Shown here: positions 18,701 through 25,588 of the stretch, one piece after another | How the letters are laid out: each line of letters starts with the position of its first letter | How positions within the stretch are numbered: position 1 is the first letter of the stretch | Source of the DNA: Thalassotalea piscium | GTDB taxonomy: Bacteria; Pseudomonadota; Gammaproteobacteria; Enterobacterales; Alteromonadaceae | Assembly (NCBI RefSeq): GCF_030295935.1 | Contig: NZ_AP027362.1 | Span: 2,480,001 to 2,544,000 of the forward strand | DNA: 64,000 nucleotides | Direction: 5' to 3' | Position numbers and translations under genes: made by a program | The notes under the pieces: model-generated | Told to the model about the DNA's origin: nothing | What the model saw: the letters and a program-made list of their open reading frames with translations, nothing else | The model's database searches: none

Positions 18701-18930
18701 TATTTGACGGGGCTACTTCCCGGTTAAGACCTGTGCTAATGACCGCAATCACCTCAGCGTTAGGGCTAATTCCGATGTTAATGTCTAATGGGGTTGGCGC
18801 GGAAATTCAACGCCCCCTAGCAAGCGTTATTGTTGGTGGGTTAATTACAGCAACATTACTCACGTTATTTGTTGTACCAAGCCTATATCAGTTATTTTCT
18901 AAAGGAAAATTAAAAGAGATTAGGTCTTAG
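15730..18930 (+). CDS. czcA: CzcA-type heavy-metal RND efflux pump
   Basis: This 1066-residue inner-membrane pump belongs to the divalent-metal HME-RND branch. The start (MFNKIIDWSVNNRLLILIAL), the NLDAFPDVTNVQVAVNTEAP segment and TM4 with AIGMLVDGSVVMVEN (proton-relay aspartate) are characteristic. The methionines that define CusA-type pumps are absent: the place of RIDML in CusA holds RVDELLSG here, so Zn, Cd or Co is the likely substrate. It ends the rightward cluster. A weak hairpin follows the stop. Confidence 0.93.
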   Translation: MFNKIIDWSVNNRLLILIALFATIVGAIMVIPKLNLDAFPDVTNVQVAVNTEAPGLAAEEVEQLITYPIEAVMYALPDVEQVRSISKTGLSGVTVVFKEGTDIYFARQLVFERLQAAKELIPDGVGTPEMGPNTSGLGQVFQYLLVSDKDAGYDSMALRSLNDWIIKLLIMPVDGVTDVLSFGGNVRQYQVNIAPSKLLAYGLSQEDIVNALDSNNANVGGWYMNRGQEQLVIRGTGWFESGEAGISNIKQVPVKTVDGTVVTVSDVAKVELGSEIRQGAVTMTRKTSEGKVENLGEVVSGIVLKRMGSNTKATIDGINARIPLINQALPKGVRFEPFYDQADLIEQAVSTVVNALALAFIFICIVLALFLMNLRATFLVLISIPISVGIALMIMAWWGISANLMSLGGIAVAIGMLVDGSVVMVENMFKHLNHPDSTHQQSVEARVPSDDTDPFAIEKDDHGIELRLKQAGKEVARPVFFAASVILVVFLPLFSFEGVEAKLFQPMAISIILAIISAIVVALFIVPALATFMFKKGIKERESFVVKPLDKLYKKGLKFALKRTKLIVVTSLIMVASAFSIIPYIGTEFVPELEEGTINLRATLAPSSSLDTALMVSPILEEKLMAFPEVTYALSRIGRPDIGGDPEPVNNIEIYIGLKPVSEWTSASNRYELQNKMEQSLEEFPGLLLNFSQPIATRVDELLSGVKAQLAIKLFGPDLNQLAVKGQEIESAIKEVEGARDVALEQIAGEAQLVVKPNRQELSRFGLSVGDIMEVVRDGIGGVEAGQIINGNERYDIYVRIEQEYRNNKEAISDIRIQSPTGAWVRLSDVATIFFESGPPQVRRDDVQRRVVIQANVQNRDMGSVVADIRQVIAEKVDLPAGYSVAIGGQFESQQRAQQRLAIVVPLSLTLIALLLYFAFGSVGQAMLILVNVPLAVIGGVFSLYLSGQYLSVPSSVGFITLFGVAVLNGVVMVESINQRIQDGLETTNAIFDGATSRLRPVLMTAITSALGLIPMLMSNGVGAEIQRPLASVIVGGLITATLLTLFVVPSLYQLFSKGKLKEIRS

Positions 18931-18940
18931 CAACTCGATA

Positions 18941-18969
18941 TAGCCCCATTCATCCTTTGCGCGGGGCTA
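18941..18969 (+). terminator. Candidate terminator after czcA
   Basis: TAGCCCC (18941-18947) pairs with GGGGCTA (18963-18969) around a 15-base loop, 10 bases after the czcA stop. A T-run is lacking (TTCAAAA follows), so termination may be weak. Confidence 0.4.
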
Positions 18970-19429
18970 TTCAAAAGGTCATATAGAAACGTTCTACACG
19001 CAGATTAAAAGTACCTTGAAGGTCTCTTAATGGCACAAAGCACACATTTGTTCTAACTCACAATTGTCCATTGGCGAGTTAACTTCTGACTCGCTCCTGC
19101 CCCTTAACGAGTAAATGCAAATACTTTAAGGGAAACTTCTAGAGCGAGAAACAGACAGTGACCGTTAAGCTTTTAATGACAGTAATTAGCTTGTTTATAG
19201 CAGCAGAGCAGAGATTCTAAAGCTTCCGTTTTCACCTGAAACTAGCTCATTCACAACTAAAATTATGACTACAACTTTTGCATTGCGTTAGATATCGCCC
19301 CCCCCCAAAGCAGACATTAGAATCATTTAATTTTGAATAAATATAAGATTAAGTCGAAGGCACAATCGCCCCCTACCGAGATAGAACTAATCTTCACTCT
19401 TGCCGAGCTTATGAGCTAAATCAATCCTC
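18970..19429. other. Non-coding stretch before the response regulator
   Basis: No gene is supported in this stretch. It contains a run of nine C residues (19298-19306) and otherwise mixed AT-rich sequence. It probably contains the promoter of the regulator gene together with the tandem repeat that follows. Confidence 0.5.
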
Positions 19430-19500
19430 AAAATTAATAAAATTAATAAAATTAATAAAATTAATAAAATTAATAAAATTAATAAAATTAATAAAATTAA
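19430..19500. repeat. Tandem repeat of a 9-bp unit, 7.9 copies
   Basis: The 9-mer AAAATTAAT is repeated seven times exactly (19430-19492), with eight more bases of an eighth copy (19493-19500). It ends about 70 bases upstream of the response-regulator start. Perfect copies suggest recent slipped-strand expansion. Copy-number change would alter promoter spacing. Confidence 0.95.
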
Positions 19501-19571
19501 GTATAAATTCAGCTAATCTTAAGTTTAATAGTTTAAGTTAAATAATATTTATTTGTTAGGTAATCCAAACG

Positions 19572-20249
19572 TTGAAAGTTTTAATTATAGAAGACTCAAC
19601 CTCGCTAAGAAGAAGTTTAAGGGTTGGCCTATCCAACCTTGGTTTCACCGTTGACGACACTGGTGATGGTTCTGAGGGGCTAAGTATGGCGTTAGCAGGT
19701 AATTATTCATTGCTGATACTCGACCTTATGCTTCCTACCCTTAGCGGTACTGCTATCTTAAAGGCAATTCGTCAAGCAAATAAAGATATTAGGGTATTAA
19801 TATTATCTGCTAAAGATCTAACCGAAGATAAAGTGGACGGCTTACTTAATGGCGCTGATGATTATTTAACTAAACCTTTTTCTTTTGATGAACTTCATGT
19901 TCGTTTGCTGTGCCTAATGCGACGCGGCAGTTTAAACGTTAATGATAGTAGTATAAATATTGGTGCTATTTCATTAGACCTTCATTTAAAACAGCTAAAG
20001 TGCGGAGGGACTGACGCTAATTTAACACCGAATGAATATAAAGTTGTTGAGTGCCTTTTTTCTAATCAAGGTAAAGTTATCTCACCAGAAAAGCTTAGCG
20101 AATATTTAGCGGGGCAATATGATGCTGTAGCTAAAAATTCTATCGAAGCACATTTATCGTCAGCGAGAAAAAAAGTGAAAGCACTGGGGTTCGATTTGCC
20201 CATTAAAACTAAACGCGGGTTTGGTTATTTCGTAGAGAGTGATTTGTGA
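19572..20249 (+). CDS. OmpR-family response regulator
   Basis: This 225-residue regulator has a receiver domain (residues 1-115) with acidic pocket E7/D8, phosphoacceptor D51 in LILDLMLP, and the conserved lysine in LTKPF. A winged-helix DNA-binding domain follows, ending AHLSSARKKVKALGFDLP and KTKRGFGYFV. The start is TTG (KVLIIEDS follows); no in-frame ATG precedes the receiver domain. The kinase gene overlaps its 3' end by 4 bases (GTGA). Regulators of this type next to czc genes often respond to Zn or Cd (CzcR-like), but the target is not shown here. Its partner kinase is broken by an IS element, so it may be an orphan. Confidence 0.9.
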   Translation: MKVLIIEDSTSLRRSLRVGLSNLGFTVDDTGDGSEGLSMALAGNYSLLILDLMLPTLSGTAILKAIRQANKDIRVLILSAKDLTEDKVDGLLNGADDYLTKPFSFDELHVRLLCLMRRGSLNVNDSSINIGAISLDLHLKQLKCGGTDANLTPNEYKVVECLFSNQGKVISPEKLSEYLAGQYDAVAKNSIEAHLSSARKKVKALGFDLPIKTKRGFGYFVESDL

Positions 20250-20638
20250 ATTCTATTAAAAAGAAGCTCAGCCGCTATTTATCAATTTCGATATCAATAC
20301 TCTTGGTTTCTATTCTGCTAGCAACAGATATAAGCGTTGACACGTGGATCAGTAGTGAATTTGATCGTGCAATGACTAACAAAGCTAGTTTGCTCGAAAC
20401 GTTGGTCGAAGAAGACGAGCAAGAGGTTGATTTTGATTTTGCGGGTGAGTTTATGCCTGAGTTTGAAGGTAAAGAAAATCCTGAATATTATCAGCTTTGG
20501 CACAAAAATAAGGTATTTGAAAAATCTGACACTTTAGCGCTTTTTGAAGTCAATGAACTACCCAGACTAACGGTTAACCTTGGGGAGTCTAAGTTTAAAA
20601 ATATTACTCTGCCAGATGGACGCAGTGGTAGGATGATT
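20246..20638 (+). pseudogene. Histidine kinase, N-terminal remnant cut by IS3 element
   Basis: The frame begins like a sensor kinase: a short cytoplasmic start (MNSIKKKLSRYLSISIS), one membrane segment, and about 95 residues of periplasmic sensor (for example FDRAMTNKASLLETLVEEDE). It is cut at GRMI by the left end of the IS element, so the second membrane segment and the HisKA/HATPase domains are missing. The sequence on the far side of the IS is unrelated, so the rest of the kinase is lost rather than displaced. The start overlaps the response regulator by 4 bases. Confidence 0.85.
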
Positions 20639-20700
20639 TGATCTTCCCCAAATAATGTAGACATCTTTTATTTAGAAAATGAAGTATGATGAGAGATGTT

Positions 20701-20982
20701 ATGAGTAATAATAAATACCCACAAGAATTCAAAGATGAAGCTGTTCGCCAAGTGGTTGATAAAGGCTTTTCCGTCCCTGACGTTGCTAAACGATTGGGTA
20801 TTTCAGATAAATCACTTTACTACTGGGTGAGTAAAGCCAAAACGCCACCCGCTAAATCGGCCGAGCAAGAAGAAATACGCAAACTTAAAGCAGAGCTTAA
20901 GCGTGTTACTGAGGAACGCAACATTTTAAAGGAAGCCGCCGTGTACTTTGCAAGCGAGTCAAAGAAAGGTACACGTTCATAA
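20701..20982 (+). CDS. IS3-family transposase OrfA
   Basis: This 93-residue product begins MSNNKYPQEFKDEAVRQVV and holds the IS3 helix-turn-helix (GFSVPDVAKRLGISDKSLYY), then a leucine-zipper helix (EIRKLKAELKRVTEERNILK). The ATG at 20701 has GAGAG five bases upstream and is a better start than the in-frame ATG at 20686. OrfA binds the IS ends. An A-AAG type slippery stretch (20961-20968, CAAAGAAAGG) just before its stop would allow -1 frameshifting into OrfB to make the full transposase. Confidence 0.93.
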   Translation: MSNNKYPQEFKDEAVRQVVDKGFSVPDVAKRLGISDKSLYYWVSKAKTPPAKSAEQEEIRKLKAELKRVTEERNILKEAAVYFASESKKGTRS

Positions 20983-21014
20983 AGTCACGACTCGATGTTT
21001 ATCGTGTTAAAGCT

Positions 21015-21827
21015 ATGTGTCAGGCACTTAACGTTCATCGTAGCGGTTTCTATGCGTGGTTGAAGCAACCAATATCAAACCGTGAGCTTGATAATCAACG
21101 ACTACTTGAGCATATCAAAGCAAGCTATGTTGAAAGTGGTGGTGTTTATGGTAGCCCACGTATTACGCATGAGCTACGCCGTCAGGGTGAAAGCTGTAGT
21201 GAAAATCGAGTTGCTCGCTTAATGAAACAAGCTAAGCTCAAAGCAAGTATTGGCTACAAACGTCGCTACTTTAAGTCATCCGTACCAGCATTGATTGCTG
21301 ATAACCATTTACAGCAACAGTTTGTTGTATGTGAGCCTGATACTGCTTGGGTAGCAGATATCACCTATATAAAAACCTATGAGGGCTGGCTATATCTTGC
21401 TGTTGTCCTCGACTTGTTCTCACGCAAAATCATTGGTTGGTCGATGCAGCCCAACATGTCTAAAGATATTGTTATCAAAGCACTGCTAATGGCCGTTTGG
21501 CGTCGAAATCCTAAGCAAGAAGTTATTGTTCATAGTGATCAAGGTAGCCAATATGCAAGCTGTGATTATCGAGAATTTTTATCTGCAAATAATTTAGTTC
21601 CTAGCATGAGTCGAAGAGGCCATTGCTTAGATAACGCTGTTGCTGAGAGCTTTTTTCACTCACTTAAGACTGAGCGAGTTAAACGAAAAGTGTACGAAAA
21701 CCGCAATGAAGCACGGGCTGACTTGTTTGATTACATTGAAATGTTCTACAATCGAAAACGATTGCATAGCCACCTTGGTCATGTGTCACCTGATGAGTAT
21801 GAAAACCAGTTTCTAACTGGAAGCTAG
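21015..21827 (+). CDS. IS3-family transposase OrfB (DDE catalytic part)
   Basis: This 270-residue frame lies in the -1 frame relative to OrfA and is normally made as an OrfAB fusion. It carries the rve catalytic core with the DDE triad: the first Asp in WVADITYIKTYEGW, the second in VHSDQGSQYAS, and the Glu in GHCLDNAVAESFFHSLKTE. The C-terminal LFDYIEMFYNRKRLHSHLG is typical of the IS3 family. All catalytic residues are present, so the IS could be active. The internal ATG at 21015 is not necessarily a real start. Confidence 0.93.
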   Translation: MCQALNVHRSGFYAWLKQPISNRELDNQRLLEHIKASYVESGGVYGSPRITHELRRQGESCSENRVARLMKQAKLKASIGYKRRYFKSSVPALIADNHLQQQFVVCEPDTAWVADITYIKTYEGWLYLAVVLDLFSRKIIGWSMQPNMSKDIVIKALLMAVWRRNPKQEVIVHSDQGSQYASCDYREFLSANNLVPSMSRRGHCLDNAVAESFFHSLKTERVKRKVYENRNEARADLFDYIEMFYNRKRLHSHLGHVSPDEYENQFLTGS

Positions 21828-21856
21828 AGGTCTACAAAATCGGGGGAAGATCAACT

Positions 21857-22171
21857 CTCCCGCAAAATGCAAATGATACAGGAATAGAAATACTAGAAAA
21901 TTATTGTAGTAATTTAATTGAACCGCTAACAGAGCATATCAACGCGGCACAAAAATTGATAAATATAGCAAAAGAATATGATAGCAATGTCACCAACACT
22001 TGGATTCAAACATTAGACGCATGCCAACAGGCAGTCCAACCTTATGAAGTGCCAGAAGATAATCAAATAAATATTAGTCTAAATGATTGTATGGAGTGGG
22101 CAGAACTTCTTTGTGTAGCATTAAATCAATTACATATTTTAAAAAATGAATGTGTTAGCTCGTTAAGCTAG
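21857..22171 (+). pseudogene. 3' remnant of an unknown gene beyond the IS
   Basis: Right of the IS an open frame of about 104 codons runs to a stop at 22171 without its own good start. The product is soluble and helical (ILENYCSNLIEPLTEHINAA, then NDCMEWAELLCVALNQLHIL). I do not recognise it, and it has none of the kinase motifs expected if the interrupted gene simply continued. It is probably the tail of another gene joined to the IS by deletion. Confidence 0.5.
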
Positions 22172-22419
22172 GCGTAATTTTAGACTGAGTCCACCCCATT
22201 GATAACTCAATATATATGCCGTTCAACCTAACAACTAATTTAGACCGTTTTGAGTTGTGAATTCGTAGTGTGAAGCAGAAATTCGGAAAGACCACTACTG
22301 GAACTGGAATTCCTAGATTTTACTAGACATGCTTTTGTTGCTAAACGAATGTTCGAACTGACCCGCATTGAGTCCAACCTCATCACCTCGCATTCGCTGT
22401 CTAAGCGTTTTTGGGGCCT

Positions 22420-22704
22420 TTAACTGCTAGTGCTAAGCTTAATACCATGCTTGGTTGCAAATGCTTTTAGCTTTTTTTCATACCGAAGCATCTCTTTTTC
22501 GTGACGGCAAAAGAATCGAACGACCTCATCTTCATCATCATAGATAGCACGAATATCATTCTCGCCAGCATCTATCGAATAACTGCCATTGCCTAAGTGA
22601 TACGCTGCTCGTCCGTCGACAAAGTTCTCGATAGTAAACGTCGATAATAATGACTCAACTTCATTAGGAGCTATTGGTTGAAAGACAGTGTGGCAATAAG
22701 GCAT
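22420..22704 (-). CDS. Hypothetical protein, about 95 residues
   Basis: An acidic small protein beginning MPYCHTVFQPIAPNEVESLL, with FVDGRAAYHLGNGSYSIDAG and a C-terminal charged helix (RHEKEMLRYEKKLKAFATKH). The composition is normal for a folded soluble protein. The ATG at 22704 is chosen; a TTG at 22743 would add 13 residues. I do not recognise the family. It is isolated between the IS remnant and other small genes of the accessory region. The 248 bases before it (22172-22419) hold nothing I can name. Confidence 0.5.
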   Translation of the reverse strand: MPYCHTVFQPIAPNEVESLLSTFTIENFVDGRAAYHLGNGSYSIDAGENDIRAIYDDEDEVVRFFCRHEKEMLRYEKKLKAFATKHGIKLSTSS

Positions 22705-22824
22705 ATCTCTAATTCTTGAATTGCTGAAGTTTAAGTATAGCAAATGACAAACTTGGAAGATCTATAAATTTCATTTAATGTTGATAGCAATTAATCATAA
22801 ATATCACACGCATTCTGACAAAAT

Positions 22825-23118
22825 ATGAAAAGAAAATTGATACGTCTGCGTAAAAAGCACTTAACTGCATTTTTCAAAAATCAGCAGAATATTACTCGCG
22901 CTAATAGTAAAACTGTTACTTTGGAATCTATCGCTAAAGTAAAAATAATAGGTCAACAGTATTATCATCACAGAGTTAGCCAACTTCAAAAATTGAACAC
23001 ACGTCAACTTAAAAAATATAGAAAAAGACAAATGAATTCTGGGCTTACTGGCAGTAAATACGGTGCTATTTGTAAAATACAGTTAAAACCAGCTTCGGCA
23101 GTTTTTAAAAAACGCTAG
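22825..23118 (+). CDS. Hypothetical very basic protein, 97 residues
   Basis: The product is strongly basic (MKRKLIRLRKKHLTAFFKNQ, then YHHRVSQLQKLNTRQLKKYR and an end KPASAVFKKR), which suggests nucleic-acid binding. No clear ribosome binding site precedes the ATG. It converges on the next gene with a 4-base gap. Codon usage looks gene-like but I cannot identify it; it may not be real. Confidence 0.35.
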   Translation: MKRKLIRLRKKHLTAFFKNQQNITRANSKTVTLESIAKVKIIGQQYYHHRVSQLQKLNTRQLKKYRKRQMNSGLTGSKYGAICKIQLKPASAVFKKR

Positions 23119-23122
23119 TTGA

Positions 23123-23353
23123 CTAATTTTGAGTTACAAACTCTCTGATCAATTGTTCAGTATCTAGTTTCTGATTATCTTTACATACTGCAATTACTCT
23201 CTCTACCTGAATAGGATTTATTGATAGGCCGTCAATACGATTGTTAGCAATAGCCTCTCGGACATTTTTGATCATGATGCGCTGATTAAGTGATAATTGA
23301 TCATTACATAACTGTATATTTTGTTCTGATTGATGAGTATCTACTTTGCTCAT
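23123..23353 (-). CDS. Hypothetical protein, 76 residues
   Basis: Starting at the ATG at 23353 (AGG seven bases upstream), the product is a small soluble helical protein: MSKVDTHQSEQNIQLCNDQL, then RIMIKNVREAIANNRIDGLS and NPIQVERVIAVCKDNQKL. The frame could be extended 13 residues upstream. It resembles small regulators in style, but I cannot assign a family. Confidence 0.4.
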   Translation of the reverse strand: MSKVDTHQSEQNIQLCNDQLSLNQRIMIKNVREAIANNRIDGLSINPIQVERVIAVCKDNQKLDTEQLIREFVTQN

Positions 23354-23482
23354 TATTTGCCTGTTCAAATAGTTTTTAAATACATGCTTCATTTTTAGAA
23401 GCTAAAATGCAAACTTGCAACGAATTGGTACTAAAACGCTTCAATTCGTACTGAATTAAACTCATACTTCCAAATCATATAT

Positions 23483-24961
23483 CTAATCAATAGCTAATAG
23501 ACTTCTATACTCCTCAAATGAAAACCTATCAGTCATTCCGCTAACGTAGTCAATCAGTAGGCGCGATCTGTAATACATTTCTATAATTTTATCTTCATCA
23601 GTTACGACTGCTGCATCGTGTAGCCTTTTTACGCTATCACAATAATAGCGCTTATGTTTATTAGATAATAAATGGTACAACCTAGTCTCTATAGGAAAAG
23701 ATTTTAAAGATTCGCTTTTTGAAAGAGATTTAAAGTTTTCATAATCTAATTTGAGAAGTGGTGTATATATATCAAGTAACCCTGATATGATAGCATGTCC
23801 TTGCAATTCTGATCTTTCTACCTCCTTGGCAGAAAACACATACTTAAAAGCAACACCCTTTAACACTTCTGTTGCCAAATTATATTCGTCATTACCATCT
23901 AATAAAGATTCATCAAGTGTTCCATTGAAAACTGATTCATGATTGGAAATGTATCGTTCAGAAGCATAATTGGCTAGATCATTTACTAAGTTAGTTCTTA
24001 AAGTAAGTATATAAGAATGGTTCTTATTATGAGATTCCGATTCATATCTTGCATATGCCTTTTGCGCAAGGTTAGGAAGATAACGTTTTTCAACTACCTC
24101 GTTATCTACTTCATCATCATCTAAGTAAGATTCCCAAATACTAACGATAGCTTGATGAAGTTGGTCTACGTCCAAAATACCTTTATCCAAAGCATCGTCT
24201 AAATCCGCAATACAGTATGATATGTCATCCGCTGCTTCCATTATGTAAGTAAGTGGAAATCTATTTCCTGATTCAATGCCTAAACTACTTTGTAGTTTAT
24301 TAACGTATTCTTCTTCAGAATAATAATAGCCGGGTTTTTTCTTTCTATATTTATACGATTCAGTTTTTCCTGTCGGCCTCTGCTCATAGGCAGGTCTAGT
24401 ATATTTAATTAAACAAGCTACTTGAGTAAATGACAAGTTCAAGTCCTGCAAGCTATGTAAAATTCGAATGGCTTGGGCATTACCTTCAAAGCAAAGTAAG
24501 TCTTTTAGTAGTTTACTATCCTTAACTTTATCCCCGAATTTTTCTGTAAAGATATTTAACAATGACGTTCCTGACCACATGTTGATAGCTTCTTCACCAA
24601 AATGCCCAAAGGCTGGGTTTCCAACATCATGAAGTAAACATGCTATTTCTATTGCGCTGGTAAATCCGTCTTTTTTATCTTCTAACCCTAATTCTCTTAA
24701 CTTACCATCATTATCAAGTTTTTTTAATACAAGCTTAGCTATATACCTACCAACTTGTTGTACTTCTAACGAGTGAGTTAAACGACTTCTTACTGCCGCA
24801 TTCGATTCTAAAGGAAACACTTGAGTTTTTTGTTGAAGCCTTCTTACCGCAGCAGAGTTGATTGAACGGCCCCGGTCTGATTCCATTTCCTCATCGAATG
24901 TTTTTTTCGGAGCTGTTGATGCACGAAAGCGTTCATGTTTTAGCTTTTCGTTATAATCCAT
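23483..24961 (-). CDS. dgt: dGTP triphosphohydrolase, E. coli Dgt type
   Basis: This 492-residue enzyme hydrolyses dGTP to deoxyguanosine and triphosphate. It matches the E. coli Dgt subfamily in length (505) and motifs: RGRSINSAAVRRLQQKTQVF then RLTHSLEVQQVGRYIA with H63, and CLLHDVGNPAFGHFGEE with H111, D112 and H120 of the HD site. All metal ligands are present. It lies inside the accessory region, next to the recombinase module and in the same direction, about 100 bases downstream of it. A resident dgt of a different subfamily is broken at 31.9 kb. dGTPases lower dNTP pools and can protect against phage, so it may be defence cargo or a replacement for the broken gene. Confidence 0.92.
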   Translation of the reverse strand: MDYNEKLKHERFRASTAPKKTFDEEMESDRGRSINSAAVRRLQQKTQVFPLESNAAVRSRLTHSLEVQQVGRYIAKLVLKKLDNDGKLRELGLEDKKDGFTSAIEIACLLHDVGNPAFGHFGEEAINMWSGTSLLNIFTEKFGDKVKDSKLLKDLLCFEGNAQAIRILHSLQDLNLSFTQVACLIKYTRPAYEQRPTGKTESYKYRKKKPGYYYSEEEYVNKLQSSLGIESGNRFPLTYIMEAADDISYCIADLDDALDKGILDVDQLHQAIVSIWESYLDDDEVDNEVVEKRYLPNLAQKAYARYESESHNKNHSYILTLRTNLVNDLANYASERYISNHESVFNGTLDESLLDGNDEYNLATEVLKGVAFKYVFSAKEVERSELQGHAIISGLLDIYTPLLKLDYENFKSLSKSESLKSFPIETRLYHLLSNKHKRYYCDSVKRLHDAAVVTDEDKIIEMYYRSRLLIDYVSGMTDRFSFEEYRSLLAID

Positions 24962-25066
24962 ACTGCTGTTCCCTTAATATTGTTATTATTCAATAATTAT
25001 AAATTTACAATTCCAACAAACATTAGGAATGTTTGTTCAATACCTATATCTGTTGGGCAAATGTTG

Positions 25067-25588
25067 TTAATTTAAACCTAGCTTTCTTTTTACATCAAGG
25101 GGTATGTCATTCAACATCCTTCCATACAGCTCTTCACAAGTATTCTGAAGTAATTTTTTATTTTCTTTTGTTAATTTAACCGTACTTGCTTTCAACTCTT
25201 CCTTAGTTTTGTGCTGATACCCCTTGTTAGGCTTATTGATTCGGTCATATTTCGCTTTATGAAGTTTACTGTTTACGCCATTAAAGTAAGTTATTAACCC
25301 TGCTGAGTATGTATTGCTGTTGAACAATGGCTGAGGTTTTTTTCCAACTCTTCTAGCGACTTCTACTTTTGAAATAGTCCAATACTTTTTATATTTATAA
25401 CTACCTTTATCCGGATGACCACTAATGAAGCGTAACTTTTCCATTTTAAGATTGTTTATTGCTGTGTAAGCTTCTTTGGCAGTTGGATGAAGCAAAATCC
25501 ATGTTAAATCTTTATCAACTTCTATACCCTTAGGCTCTTGAATCCTTTCTTCTTCCAGTAAAAAGTCATCGTAGTAATTTATACTCAT
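25067..25588 (-). CDS. Small partner protein of the recombinase module (GmtX/TnpC-like)
   Basis: This 173-residue protein has an N-terminal acidic segment, a middle part (TWILLHPTAKEAYTAINNLK and YWTISKVEVARRVGKKPQPL) that could bind DNA, and a basic helical end (NKGYQHKTKEELKASTVKLT then KENKKLLQNTCEELYGRML) likely to form a coiled coil. Small proteins of this shape accompany tyrosine recombinases in Tn554-like elements (TnpC) and in Gamma-Mobile-Trio modules (GmtX). It overlaps the preceding recombinase-like gene by one base (TAATG), so it is translationally coupled. The family match is from memory of architecture only. Confidence 0.6.
   Translation of the reverse strand: MSINYYDDFLLEEERIQEPKGIEVDKDLTWILLHPTAKEAYTAINNLKMEKLRFISGHPDKGSYKYKKYWTISKVEVARRVGKKPQPLFNSNTYSAGLITYFNGVNSKLHKAKYDRINKPNKGYQHKTKEELKASTVKLTKENKKLLQNTCEELYGRMLNDIPLDVKRKLGLN

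Larger units (their letters stand above)
20639..21853 (+). mobile_element. IS3-family insertion sequence, complete, 1215 bp
   Basis: The ends are inverted repeats that begin TGATCTTCCCC on both sides: left 20639 onward, right ending at 21853. After six unlike bases the repeats continue with TGTAGAC. The TGATCTT start is typical of the IS3 subgroup. Inside are two overlapping-type transposase frames in the IS3 layout, with DDE residues present. The 3-bp flanks differ (ATT left, ACT right), so there is no exact target duplication; with unrelated coding sequences on each side this points to a deletion or recombination after insertion. Confidence 0.95.

Noticed and set aside
19298-19306. Run of nine C residues as a phase-variable tract
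   Set aside because: It lies in a non-coding stretch, far from a start codon, with no evidence that length changes affect a gene; a sequencing artefact is also possible.
19430-19500. Short tandem repeats considered as a CRISPR array
   Set aside because: The unit is 9 bp with no spacers; it is a simple tandem repeat. No CRISPR array is seen anywhere in the window.
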